Origin: Desulfobacteraceae bacterium
Lineage (GTDB): Bacteria; Desulfobacterota; Desulfobacteria; Desulfobacterales; Desulfobacteraceae
Reading direction: 5' to 3'
Length of the DNA stretch: 8,575 nt
Assembly (NCBI GenBank): GCA_003354055.1
Contig: PIVQ01000281.1
Location: forward strand, 1-8,575
Both the position numbers and the translations under genes were made by a program. The notes beneath the pieces are model-generated. The model was not told where the DNA came from. It made no database searches and was given only the letters and a program-made list of their open reading frames with translations. This document shows positions 1 to 6,085 of this stretch, piece after piece. The number at the start of each line of letters is the position of its first letter. The stretch's first letter is position 1.

Positions 1-153
1 TCGGAAACCCTTGACTGGGCCAGATCCCTGATGATCCTTCAAAAAGAAACCCTGACCGTTGAGGCCCTGGACCAGACCTTAAATACCCTGTGCAAGCACA
101 AGGCCGACTATGGTGTGGTCCGGTCCCGGATTCGTGAACTGGTAAAGGCCTGA
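1..153 (+). CDS. MoxR-family AAA+ ATPase, C-terminal end (partial)
   Basis: The reading frame is open from the first base and ends at TGA 151-153, giving the last 50 residues of a protein whose start lies outside the window. The segment begins SETLDWARSL and continues as a helical tail ending RIRELVKA. SETLDWA is the recurrent motif in the lid (C-terminal) domain of MoxR-type AAA+ ATPases, where it follows the sensor-2 region. Walker A and B are upstream and cannot be seen. MoxR ATPases are ATP-driven chaperones that act with a VWA-domain partner to mature or insert cofactors into enzymes. The gene immediately downstream is such a VWA protein, only 7 nt away, which strongly supports the call. 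The actual client is unknown. Confidence 0.8.
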   Translation, partial: SETLDWARSLMILQKETLTVEALDQTLNTLCKHKADYGVVRSRIRELVKA

Positions 154-160
154 TCCTCTC

Positions 161-1582
161 ATGCAGACTGTGATTCTGGAATTTGTCTCCTGCTGCCGGG
201 CCGACGGCCTGCGGATTTCCACGGCCGAGGTCCTTGACTGCCTGGCCCAGCTTGAGATGGCTGGTCCCTCAAATGAGACGATCTTTCATACCATTCTGAC
301 GGCGAATTTTGCCAAAAGCCGACGGGAGCAGGCTGAGTTTCAGCGTCTTTACCGGCTTTTCTTCCATGAAATGAAAAAGGGAATTCATCCTGACTATGAT
401 GATGAAAATCCTGACCATGGGGAAACCACAGCGGCTGAGACCGCAGCTTCGGATCTGAAGCGGCAACTCCAGTTGATGACGGATCTCGAAGGGGAAATGG
501 ATACGGATCTGGATCAGGCCCTGATGGATTTTATGAAGGGCAATCCCCAGGCCTTTATCGAGGCGGTCCGGGGCATCCATGACCAGGAAACCCAGGCCAG
601 CCAGGCCGTGAAATCAAATCTGGGCCAGCTCACGGGCCGCCTGGAGATCATGCTGGCCGTTAACAAAATGAAAAATAGGGTGGCGCAATTTATGGGCAGC
701 CCGGATGCCCAGGTGAACGGGGATGGGAAGGCTCTAACTGCCGGGGCGGAACAGAGACTGGACCGTGCCCTGTCCTTTTTGAATGAAGATCCAAGGCCGG
801 ACAATGCCGGTTTTAAGCAGGCCGGGGCAGGGGAGCAGCGGTACCCCAGCCTTGGGGAAGTTCCCTTTTCCAACCTGACCCAGGATGAAATGACACGGGT
901 TCAGGACGTGATTGATCAATGGGTCAGAAAATTGGAAGAAATTTCCACCCTGCGGTTCGCCGCCGCCAGGAAAGGCACGGTGGATGTGAAGAAGACCATA
1001 CAACGGTCCACCAAATACCTGGGGGTTCCCGTTGAGATCGTCAGAAAGGACCGGCCCCTGCGCAAGGGCAAAATAGTTACCCTCTGCGATGTGTCCGGAT
1101 CCGTCTGGTCCACGGCCAGATTCATGCTCAACATCCTATACTCCCTCCAGGCCTGTTTTGCCCGGGTGAAGAGCTATATTTTTATAGACCGGCCTATTGA
1201 AGTGACAAATTTGTTTCTGGCCCATGATGCCAATGTGGCCGTCAAGAAGATTCTCAATGATAAAAGGCTTAATTACAATGCCAAGACCGATTACGGCCTG
1301 ACCTTCCAGGAGTTCCGGAACGATCACCTCCAGGAACTGGATAAAAAGACCACATTGATCATCCTGGGGGACGGCCGCTCCAACTATTTTAACCCGCGGG
1401 AACCGGTGCTGGAGGTATTGCGGGAACGCTGCCGCCGTGTGGTCTGGCTCAATCCTGAACAGGAACGCTTCTGGGGAACCGGTGACAGTGAAATGATGCG
1501 GTATAGAAACCATTGCAACGAAGCCCGGGCCTGCGGTAATTTAAATCAGCTGATTGATTTTATCCAAGATCTGGTACTGTAA
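161..1582 (+). CDS. CoxE-like VWA-domain protein, MoxR partner
   Basis: This 473-residue protein has an N-terminal helical half (about 1-290) and a C-terminal von Willebrand A domain (about 300-473). The VWA metal-ion-dependent adhesion site is intact: D310-V-S-G-S314 (DxSxS), a Thr at about 376 in NAKTDYG, and D404 in the LGDGRSN loop. The layout matches the CoxE family (VWA_CoxE), whose members pair with MoxR/CoxD ATPases; CoxD/CoxE help mature the Mo-Cu site of CO dehydrogenase. No signal peptide or membrane helix is visible, so it is probably cytoplasmic. ATG 161 lies 7 nt after the ATPase stop. The only purine-rich stretch (AAAGG, 143-147) is far upstream, so translation is probably coupled to the ATPase gene. 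No cox-type dehydrogenase is in view. The next gene, an acyl-CoA dehydrogenase-like protein, is a candidate client by position only. Confidence 0.85.
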   Translation: MQTVILEFVSCCRADGLRISTAEVLDCLAQLEMAGPSNETIFHTILTANFAKSRREQAEFQRLYRLFFHEMKKGIHPDYDDENPDHGETTAAETAASDLKRQLQLMTDLEGEMDTDLDQALMDFMKGNPQAFIEAVRGIHDQETQASQAVKSNLGQLTGRLEIMLAVNKMKNRVAQFMGSPDAQVNGDGKALTAGAEQRLDRALSFLNEDPRPDNAGFKQAGAGEQRYPSLGEVPFSNLTQDEMTRVQDVIDQWVRKLEEISTLRFAAARKGTVDVKKTIQRSTKYLGVPVEIVRKDRPLRKGKIVTLCDVSGSVWSTARFMLNILYSLQACFARVKSYIFIDRPIEVTNLFLAHDANVAVKKILNDKRLNYNAKTDYGLTFQEFRNDHLQELDKKTTLIILGDGRSNYFNPREPVLEVLRERCRRVVWLNPEQERFWGTGDSEMMRYRNHCNEARACGNLNQLIDFIQDLVL

Positions 1583-1609
1583 TCGGAGTTATATTCGTAC
1601 GGAGGACAA

Positions 1610-2776
1610 ATGTCTGATCATTCCCAAACTGAGGAAACGTTCATAAAAAAAATGGCGGGCCTTGCAAAGGACCGCATCCTGACTTGTCCTGATCTGGGGG
1701 AACAAAATGAATTCCCGGACGAAATCTGGACGGCCATGGGAAAAGAGGGCCTTTTGGATCCGGACCGGTTGCAGGCAGCGGGTACCTCGCCCTGCGCAAC
1801 CATTGCCAAGACCGCCCGGACGATGGTGTCATCAGGCGGTAATCTTGGCCTGGCCCTGTCCTGGATGATCCATCATCTGGTAGCAGGGATTCTGGTAAAG
1901 CCCTGTTTGATATCATCTGAAAATGAAGCCTTAAGAGAAGATCTCCCATGGGCACCGTCCCTGTGGGAACGGATTAAAACCGGGGCCGCCACCATAACCC
2001 TTGCCGTCTCCGAACCCAAGGCAGGTGCACATCCGAAGTTCATGACGGCACGGGCTGAAATTTTGGATAACCAGGTCCTGCTGTCCGGAGGGAAAACCTA
2101 TCTGACCAACGGCCCCATTGCAGAGGCCTTTGTCATCATTGCCATTACCGGGGAAAAGAACGGCAGGAAAGAATTTTCAGCTTTTCTGACAGATCGGGAT
2201 ACCCCGGGGCTTACCGTGTCTGATCCCATGGAGATTCCTTTTTTCAAGCCGGCACCCCACGGCAGCATTCTCATGGAAGACTGTATGGTGGATAAAAATC
2301 GGTGCCTGTGCAGGGAAGGAAAGGCATTCCCCGATCTGGTACTGCCCTTCAGGCAACTGGAAGATGCGGTGATGACAGGGCCTGTGACCGGGGCCATGGG
2401 CTTTATCCTCAAGACGGTTGCACGGCAGATGGCAAGTCTTGAAAAAATTGATCCCGGGCATGTGAATACACTGGGCAGTCTGCAGGCTTTGACGGATTCT
2501 GCCGTGTTTCTGTCCGATCAGATGGCTGCCATGGCAGACCTATGCGAAAAAATCCTGGAGCGTCTGGTGCTGTTTTTCCGGCAGACGACAGCCCAATACC
2601 TGAAAACCATGAACCGTCTGCTGGCAGATACCGGGATTATTCCGGAAGGTCCGGCCGGCATACTGCTCAGGGATTTGAAATCATCCTCCCGCATCGGTAA
2701 AACCGTGGCTCATATACGTCAGCAGAAACTGGGACAGGCCCTTCTTGAGCATCCCGGGGTATTACGACACAGGTAG
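1610..2776 (+). CDS. Divergent acyl-CoA dehydrogenase-like protein
   Basis: This 388-residue protein is close to the usual ACAD length (about 380-400). A good Shine-Dalgarno (CGGAGG) sits about 4 nt before ATG 1610, and the gene follows the VWA gene by 27 nt, so it probably shares that transcript. The middle beta-domain is recognisable. S134-E-P-K-A-G139 replaces the usual TEPxAGS flavin/substrate loop, followed by LSGGKTYLTNGPIAEAFVI (the family's NGxKxWItNg..AD.fvv), then a FSAFLTDRDTPGL strand and a MEDCMV edge corresponding to the fedv.VP segment. The C-terminal helical domain is poorly conserved. I see no ARIYEGTNEI-like segment carrying the catalytic glutamate, and no QxxGGxG motif. It may bind FAD or acyl-CoA without normal dehydrogenation, may use a different base, or may act as a partner subunit. 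Fold assignment is fairly secure; substrate and activity are unknown. Confidence 0.75.
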   Translation: MSDHSQTEETFIKKMAGLAKDRILTCPDLGEQNEFPDEIWTAMGKEGLLDPDRLQAAGTSPCATIAKTARTMVSSGGNLGLALSWMIHHLVAGILVKPCLISSENEALREDLPWAPSLWERIKTGAATITLAVSEPKAGAHPKFMTARAEILDNQVLLSGGKTYLTNGPIAEAFVIIAITGEKNGRKEFSAFLTDRDTPGLTVSDPMEIPFFKPAPHGSILMEDCMVDKNRCLCREGKAFPDLVLPFRQLEDAVMTGPVTGAMGFILKTVARQMASLEKIDPGHVNTLGSLQALTDSAVFLSDQMAAMADLCEKILERLVLFFRQTTAQYLKTMNRLLADTGIIPEGPAGILLRDLKSSSRIGKTVAHIRQQKLGQALLEHPGVLRHR

Positions 2777-2890
2777 TGCTTGAACGAAAACTCACCCATC
2801 TGCCGCGTTGCTGCAAAAGTCTGCCAAATTATAGAATCGGGCCTCATGTACATGAGTACACTCCGGTTTCAGACTTTCTTGCGCCTTGCA
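2777..2890. repeat. Palindromic intergenic repeat-like segment
   Basis: This segment starts at the stop codon of the ACAD-like gene and runs to just before the etf control region. It contains a perfect 14-bp palindrome, CTCATGTACATGAG (2843-2856), flanked by an exact 8-bp inverted repeat (AAAGTCTG at 2816-2823 and CAGACTTT at 2870-2877). Outside these, GCGTTGCTGCAA on the left and the complement of TTGCGCCTTGCA on the right give looser complementarity. No credible protein is encoded and no T-tract follows, so it is not a standard intrinsic terminator. The nested symmetry resembles the dispersed, non-coding, foldback repeats found between genes in several Desulfobacterales. That resemblance is from memory; copy number cannot be judged from one window. 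It may also act as a transcript boundary or 3'-end stabiliser between the two gene groups. Confidence 0.5.
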
Positions 2891-2899
2891 TTGAAATAA

Positions 2900-2918
2900 A
2901 ATGAACGTTCGTTCGTAT
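2900..2918. promoter_or_regulatory. TetR-type operator upstream of etfB (site 1)
   Basis: The sequence AATGAACGTTCGTTCGTAT contains an imperfect 14-bp inverted repeat, AATGAA-CG-TTCGTT (one mismatch between arms), with a perfect GAACGTTC core. It matches site 2 (4752-4770) at 16 of 19 positions, including the flanking TAT. This size and symmetry are typical of TetR-family operators, and a TetR gene lies at 6086. A TTGAAA box (2891-2896) precedes the site and a TATTTT-like -10 (2916-2921) overlaps its right end. The spacing of about 19 nt is loose. If these are the promoter, a bound repressor would block it. Promoter boxes are weaker evidence than the operator pair. Confidence 0.65.
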
Positions 2919-2960
2919 TTTTCTCTTGATTCCTCTTCTGTCAATGTGTATGGTTGATGC

Positions 2961-3728
2961 ATGAGAATTTTGGTATGCATAAAACCTGACATTTCGGGAA
3001 GAGAGATCGGCCCCTTTGAAACCCTGGCTCTGGAGGCCGGGTTATGTCTGAAAGAATCTAACATCACAGCGGATGAGAAAGCGTGTCAGCTGGATGTGGT
3101 CACAGTCGGTCCGTCCCATTGGGCAGATTGTATTTACCGGGCATTGGGCATGGGGGCGGATAGCGGGATTCATATTCTGATAGATGACCCGGAAGATTAT
3201 GGCGGGCTTGTCCCGGCCGCAGGGATTGCAGGGCTCCTGGCTGCTTTTGCAAGCTCTCCTGATATCTGTGAGCCCTATGATCTGATTCTCACCGGGGTGA
3301 TGTCCCAGGATCTCATGGCCGGGCAAACCGGCCCGATGCTGGCTGAATATCTGGATATTGCCTGTGCCACAGCAGTTGTAGAGGCGGAATGCCGGGATAC
3401 TATTCTGGTCGCTCAGCGGGAATGGGAAGGGGGATACAGGGAAACTCTTGATCTGGAATTGCCGGCCCTTATTTCTGTGCAGACCGGATTCTATACCCCG
3501 CGGTATCCTACCCTGTCTCATATGCTTAAAGCAAAGAATAAACCCGTCGCCGTTCTAAATAAAAAGGATCTTGAAACAGGCTGCCCCCTGTCCGGGCAGG
3601 CCCCAAGGGAATGCTTCTCAGGTTTAGGCGTTCCCACACAGACACGGGAAGGGAAAATAATTAATGGAACACTTCAGGATCAGGTCCGGGCTTTTCAAAT
3701 TTTTTTAAAACAGAGGGCTTTGATATGA
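2961..3728 (+). CDS. etfB: Electron transfer flavoprotein, beta subunit
   Basis: This 255-residue EtfB carries bound AMP in the family and, with EtfA, accepts electrons from acyl-CoA dehydrogenases in the cytoplasm. The N-terminus MRILVCIKPD is the classic EtfB start. An in-frame TGA at 2955-2957 lies just upstream, so ATG 2961 is the first possible start even though no Shine-Dalgarno is visible. Further family marks are the VGPSHWADCIYRALGMGAD segment (the usual ..LR.ALAMGAD), LILTGVMSQDLMAGQTGPMLAEYL, and R153-E-W-E-G-G-Y-R-E161 followed by LPALISV and P180-R-Y-P183. The segment between CIKPD and the PFETLALEAGLCLKE helix is shorter than in typical EtfB. It overlaps etfA by 4 nt (ATGA), indicating coupled translation and equimolar subunits. 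Control probably comes from the operator at 2900-2918. Confidence 0.93.
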   Translation: MRILVCIKPDISGREIGPFETLALEAGLCLKESNITADEKACQLDVVTVGPSHWADCIYRALGMGADSGIHILIDDPEDYGGLVPAAGIAGLLAAFASSPDICEPYDLILTGVMSQDLMAGQTGPMLAEYLDIACATAVVEAECRDTILVAQREWEGGYRETLDLELPALISVQTGFYTPRYPTLSHMLKAKNKPVAVLNKKDLETGCPLSGQAPRECFSGLGVPTQTREGKIINGTLQDQVRAFQIFLKQRALI

Positions 3729-4753
3729 GAACAGGTTTGAAGCCAATTCTGGTGGTTGCAGAAACCCGGAACAACGAGATCCGGCCCGTAACCTGGGAAC
3801 TTGTGGCTGCCGCGGCCCGGATCCAGACACTGACGGAAGATAGAGACCTTTCCCCTAAGATCCAAATCCTGGTGCCGGGTGAACAGCCACGGGACATGGC
3901 CCGGGAAATTTCCCGGAAAACGGGTCTGGAGGCTGTTTCATTGTCCTGGCCCTGTGCAGTGACCCCGGAATCATTAAAACAGGGACTGGTACCTGCGCTG
4001 AAAGAACTTGATCCAGGCTATCTCCTGTTCGGCCATTCCACTCTGGGCAGGGAGGTCGCTCCCGGGCTTGCAGCCAGGCTTGGTGCTGCCGCCGTGTCAG
4101 GGGTAACACAGATCCTGTGTGATTCAGACGGAATCAGCTTTGCAAGGCCTGCAATGGATAATACCCGGATTCAGATGGTCCGGCCCTGTCACGCCTCCTG
4201 CTGTGTTATGACCCTGGTTCCCGGGGCATTTGCAGTAGAAAACGGGATGCCGAAGAAGGAATCAAATACGGAAGACCAAGCCTGTAAGGTTACGGAAAAA
4301 GAGATTTGCGTGGATGCGCTGGCACCCAAAACCACGCGCAGAGAAATGAAAGCGCCGTCCGGAGACGATCAGGGCACAGGAACCGCAGGGCTTAAATCAG
4401 CCAATATTGTTGTGACAGCCGGCCGGGGCATTGGTGACCGGGAAAATCTGGAGAAAATAATTGAATTTGCAGGATGCTTTTCAAATGCAGCAGTAGGCGC
4501 CTCCCGTCCTTTGGTGGATCAGGGATGGATCCCTTATGGGCACCAGGTGGGAATTACAGGCACCACGGTGACACCGGAACTTTACATTGCCTGCGGTATT
4601 TCCGGCTCATCTCAGCACCTGGCCGGTATGTCCGGGGCGAAATGGGTGGTCAGCATCAATACGGGGTCGGATGCCCCTATTTGCCGGAATTCAGACCTTT
4701 GCATCCAGGCGGATGTGCTTGAATTTATCGAGGCCTTTTTGGAGTTAAAATAA
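3725..4753 (+). CDS. etfA: Electron transfer flavoprotein, alpha subunit
   Basis: This 342-residue EtfA starts at ATG 3725, overlapping the etfB stop in ATGA. The N-terminal domain includes LLFGHSTLGREVAPGLAARLGAA, the usual segment that packs on EtfB. The C-terminal FAD-binding domain is intact: G233-R-G235 after ANIVVTA, A259-S-R261 with D265, the H273-Q-V-G-I-T-G279 loop, PELYIACGISGSSQHLAGM (284-302) and I311-N312 before A317-P318-I319. The last motif is INTGSDAPI, where most EtfA proteins have IN-K-D-x-x-APIF, so the Lys-Asp pair is replaced. A linker of about 45 residues (roughly 178-223), rich in charged residues, separates the domains. The electron partner is likely one of the flanking ACADs upstream and a membrane ETF:quinone oxidoreductase not seen here. 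The stop codon overlaps operator site 2. Confidence 0.93.
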   Translation: MRTGLKPILVVAETRNNEIRPVTWELVAAAARIQTLTEDRDLSPKIQILVPGEQPRDMAREISRKTGLEAVSLSWPCAVTPESLKQGLVPALKELDPGYLLFGHSTLGREVAPGLAARLGAAAVSGVTQILCDSDGISFARPAMDNTRIQMVRPCHASCCVMTLVPGAFAVENGMPKKESNTEDQACKVTEKEICVDALAPKTTRREMKAPSGDDQGTGTAGLKSANIVVTAGRGIGDRENLEKIIEFAGCFSNAAVGASRPLVDQGWIPYGHQVGITGTTVTPELYIACGISGSSQHLAGMSGAKWVVSINTGSDAPICRNSDLCIQADVLEFIEAFLELK

Positions 4754-4773
4754 CGAACATTCGTTCCTATTAT
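4745..4773 (+). promoter_or_regulatory. Putative promoter with embedded operator site 2
   Basis: TTAAAA (4745-4750, 4/6 to the sigma-70 -35 consensus) and TATTAT (4768-4773, 5/6 to the -10 consensus) are separated by exactly 17 nt. The operator fills that spacer, the classic geometry for repression by steric block. The -35 lies in the last codons of etfA. An alternative promoter, TTGACT (4776-4781) with TAATAT (4800-4805, 18-nt spacer), lies just downstream and would put the operator upstream of the -35 box. The first arrangement fits a repressor better, and only this region separates etfA from the next operon. It is a prediction from consensus matching. Confidence 0.45.
4752..4770. promoter_or_regulatory. 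TetR-type operator upstream of the ACAD operon (site 2)
   Basis: AACGAACATTCGTTCCTAT contains the inverted repeat AACGAA-CA-TTCGTT (4752-4765), with perfect 6-bp arms around a 2-bp centre. It begins inside the etfA TAA stop and is nearly identical to site 1 (differences at the third, eighth and sixteenth positions). The TetR gene at 6086 is the second gene of the operon this site controls, so autoregulation is likely. Having two matching sites at the only two sizeable gaps in 6 kb supports real function. Confidence 0.7.
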
Positions 4774-4858
4774 ACTTGACTTATATGATCCGGCCGAATT
4801 AATATGCAGGTTTTTGGTCGGTCATCAACACTTATTCCTTTAGAAAAGGAGAAATGTT

Positions 4859-6052
4859 TTGGATTTTCAGATTTCAGACCGTATTCAGACCATCGTATCC
4901 ATGATTAACGAGTTTGTGGACAATGAACTCATCCCCCTAGAGCCGGAATTCATGACCCGCTCTTTTAAAGAGATGCTGCCCGTACTCAGGGAAAAACAGG
5001 CCATGGTCAGAAAAATGGAGCTGTGGGCGCCTAATTTCCCATCGGACTGCGGCGGCATGGGCCTTTCCCTTCTGGAGCACGGCCTGGTCTCCGAAGCTCT
5101 GGGGCGCTCCCCTCTGGGACATTACGTATTCTGGTGCCAGGCACCGGATGCGGGAAATGTGGAAATTCTTCATGCCCACGGAACGGATGCACAGAAGCAA
5201 CGGTGGCTCCATCCCCTGGTGGCGGGTGAGATTCGTTCATGCTTTGCCATGACGGAAGTTGATATGCCCGGGTCAAACCCGGTGATGCTGGAAACCACAG
5301 CTGTTAAAGATGGGGACGATTACATCATCAATGGCCATAAATGGTATACGTCGTCTGCTGACGGGGCTGCCTTTTCTATTGTGATGGCCGTGACCAATCC
5401 CGAGGCCTCGAAGTATCTCCAGGCCTCAATGATTATTGTGCCCACGGACACCAAAGGATTTAACCGGATCAGGAACATTCCGGTCATGGGCCATGAGGGA
5501 GATGATTATTTCAGCCATGCTGAGATCATGTTTGAAGGGTGCCGGGTGCCACAGGCGAATCTTCTGGGCGCCGAGGGGCATGGTTTTGTCATGGCCCAGG
5601 AACGGCTGGGACCCGGGAGAATCCACCATTGCATGCGCTGGCTGGGAATCTGCAGGCGTGCCTTTGATCTCATGTGCGGAAGGGCCAATGCCCGGGTTAT
5701 TTCTCCGTCCGGTAAAACCCTGGCCACCCGGCAGACCATCCAGAACTGGGTATCCGAATCAGCCGCAGAGCTGGAAGCCGCACGGCTGCTGACCCTGAAC
5801 TCCGCCTGGCAGATCGACAATGTCGGGGCGGCCGAGGCCAGGGATTCCATTTCCATGATCAAATTTGTAGTGGCCAATACCATGGGCAGGATTGTGGACC
5901 GGGCACTCCAGGTCCACGGAGGCCTTGGCATGACTGATGATACCATCCTGGCCTGGTTTTTTCGCCACGAACGGGCGGCCCGGATTTATGACGGGGCAGA
6001 CGAGGTGCATAAGACGTCCCTGGCCAAAAGAATATTGAAAACCTACGTCTGA
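4859..6052 (+). CDS. ACAD10/11-type acyl-CoA dehydrogenase family protein (LvaC-like)
   Basis: This 397-residue protein starts at TTG 4859, with AAGGAG (4846-4851) at an ideal 7-nt spacing; the nearby ATG at 4854 is in another frame and stops after 16 codons. Domains run in ACAD order: N-terminal helices (1-125), middle beta-domain with M131-T-E-V-D-M-P-G-S139 and INGHKWYTSS, then the C-terminal helical domain with QVHGGLGMTDD. The stretch R249-L-G-P-G-R-I-H-H-C-M-R260 and the ending Y377-D-G-A-D-E-V-H384 are hallmarks of the ACAD10/11 branch (human ACAD11 has the same RLGPGRIHHCMR and a DGPDEVH ending). D378 occupies the place of the usual catalytic Glu. ACAD11 and Pseudomonas LvaC convert 4-phosphoacyl-CoA to enoyl-CoA by phosphate elimination. 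The kinase two genes downstream supports the same role here. Ordinary FAD-dependent dehydrogenation remains possible. Confidence 0.88.
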   Translation: MDFQISDRIQTIVSMINEFVDNELIPLEPEFMTRSFKEMLPVLREKQAMVRKMELWAPNFPSDCGGMGLSLLEHGLVSEALGRSPLGHYVFWCQAPDAGNVEILHAHGTDAQKQRWLHPLVAGEIRSCFAMTEVDMPGSNPVMLETTAVKDGDDYIINGHKWYTSSADGAAFSIVMAVTNPEASKYLQASMIIVPTDTKGFNRIRNIPVMGHEGDDYFSHAEIMFEGCRVPQANLLGAEGHGFVMAQERLGPGRIHHCMRWLGICRRAFDLMCGRANARVISPSGKTLATRQTIQNWVSESAAELEAARLLTLNSAWQIDNVGAAEARDSISMIKFVVANTMGRIVDRALQVHGGLGMTDDTILAWFFRHERAARIYDGADEVHKTSLAKRILKTYV

Positions 6053-6070
6053 TCTCTATTTGGATCAGAC
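6047..6070 (+). other. Hairpin at the ACAD/TetR gene junction
   Basis: GTCTGATC (6047-6054) and GATCAGAC (6063-6070) form a perfect 8-bp stem with an 8-nt loop. The left arm contains the ACAD stop codon (6050-6052), and the right arm ends just before the TetR Shine-Dalgarno (AAAAGGAG, 6075-6082). There is no following T-run, so it is not a typical terminator. It could mark an mRNA processing point or lower expression of the regulator relative to the enzyme. The role is inferred. Confidence 0.4.
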
Positions 6071-6085
6071 CCGCAAAAGGAGTTT

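Noticed and set aside
2779..2788. Third TetR half-site (TTGAACGAAA) near the end of the ACAD-like gene
   Set aside because: Only one arm resembles the operator, with no symmetric partner or promoter at that place.
2816..2877. Rho-independent terminator after the ACAD-like gene
   Set aside because: Inverted repeats are present, but the outer loop is long, the stems are not GC-rich and no T-tract follows, so I kept it as a repeat-like element.
2792..3067. 91-codon open frame on the minus strand through the intergenic region
   Set aside because: It runs antisense across the repeat-like segment, the operator and the start of etfB, has no recognisable domain or ribosome site, and its codons mirror the etfB coding strand.
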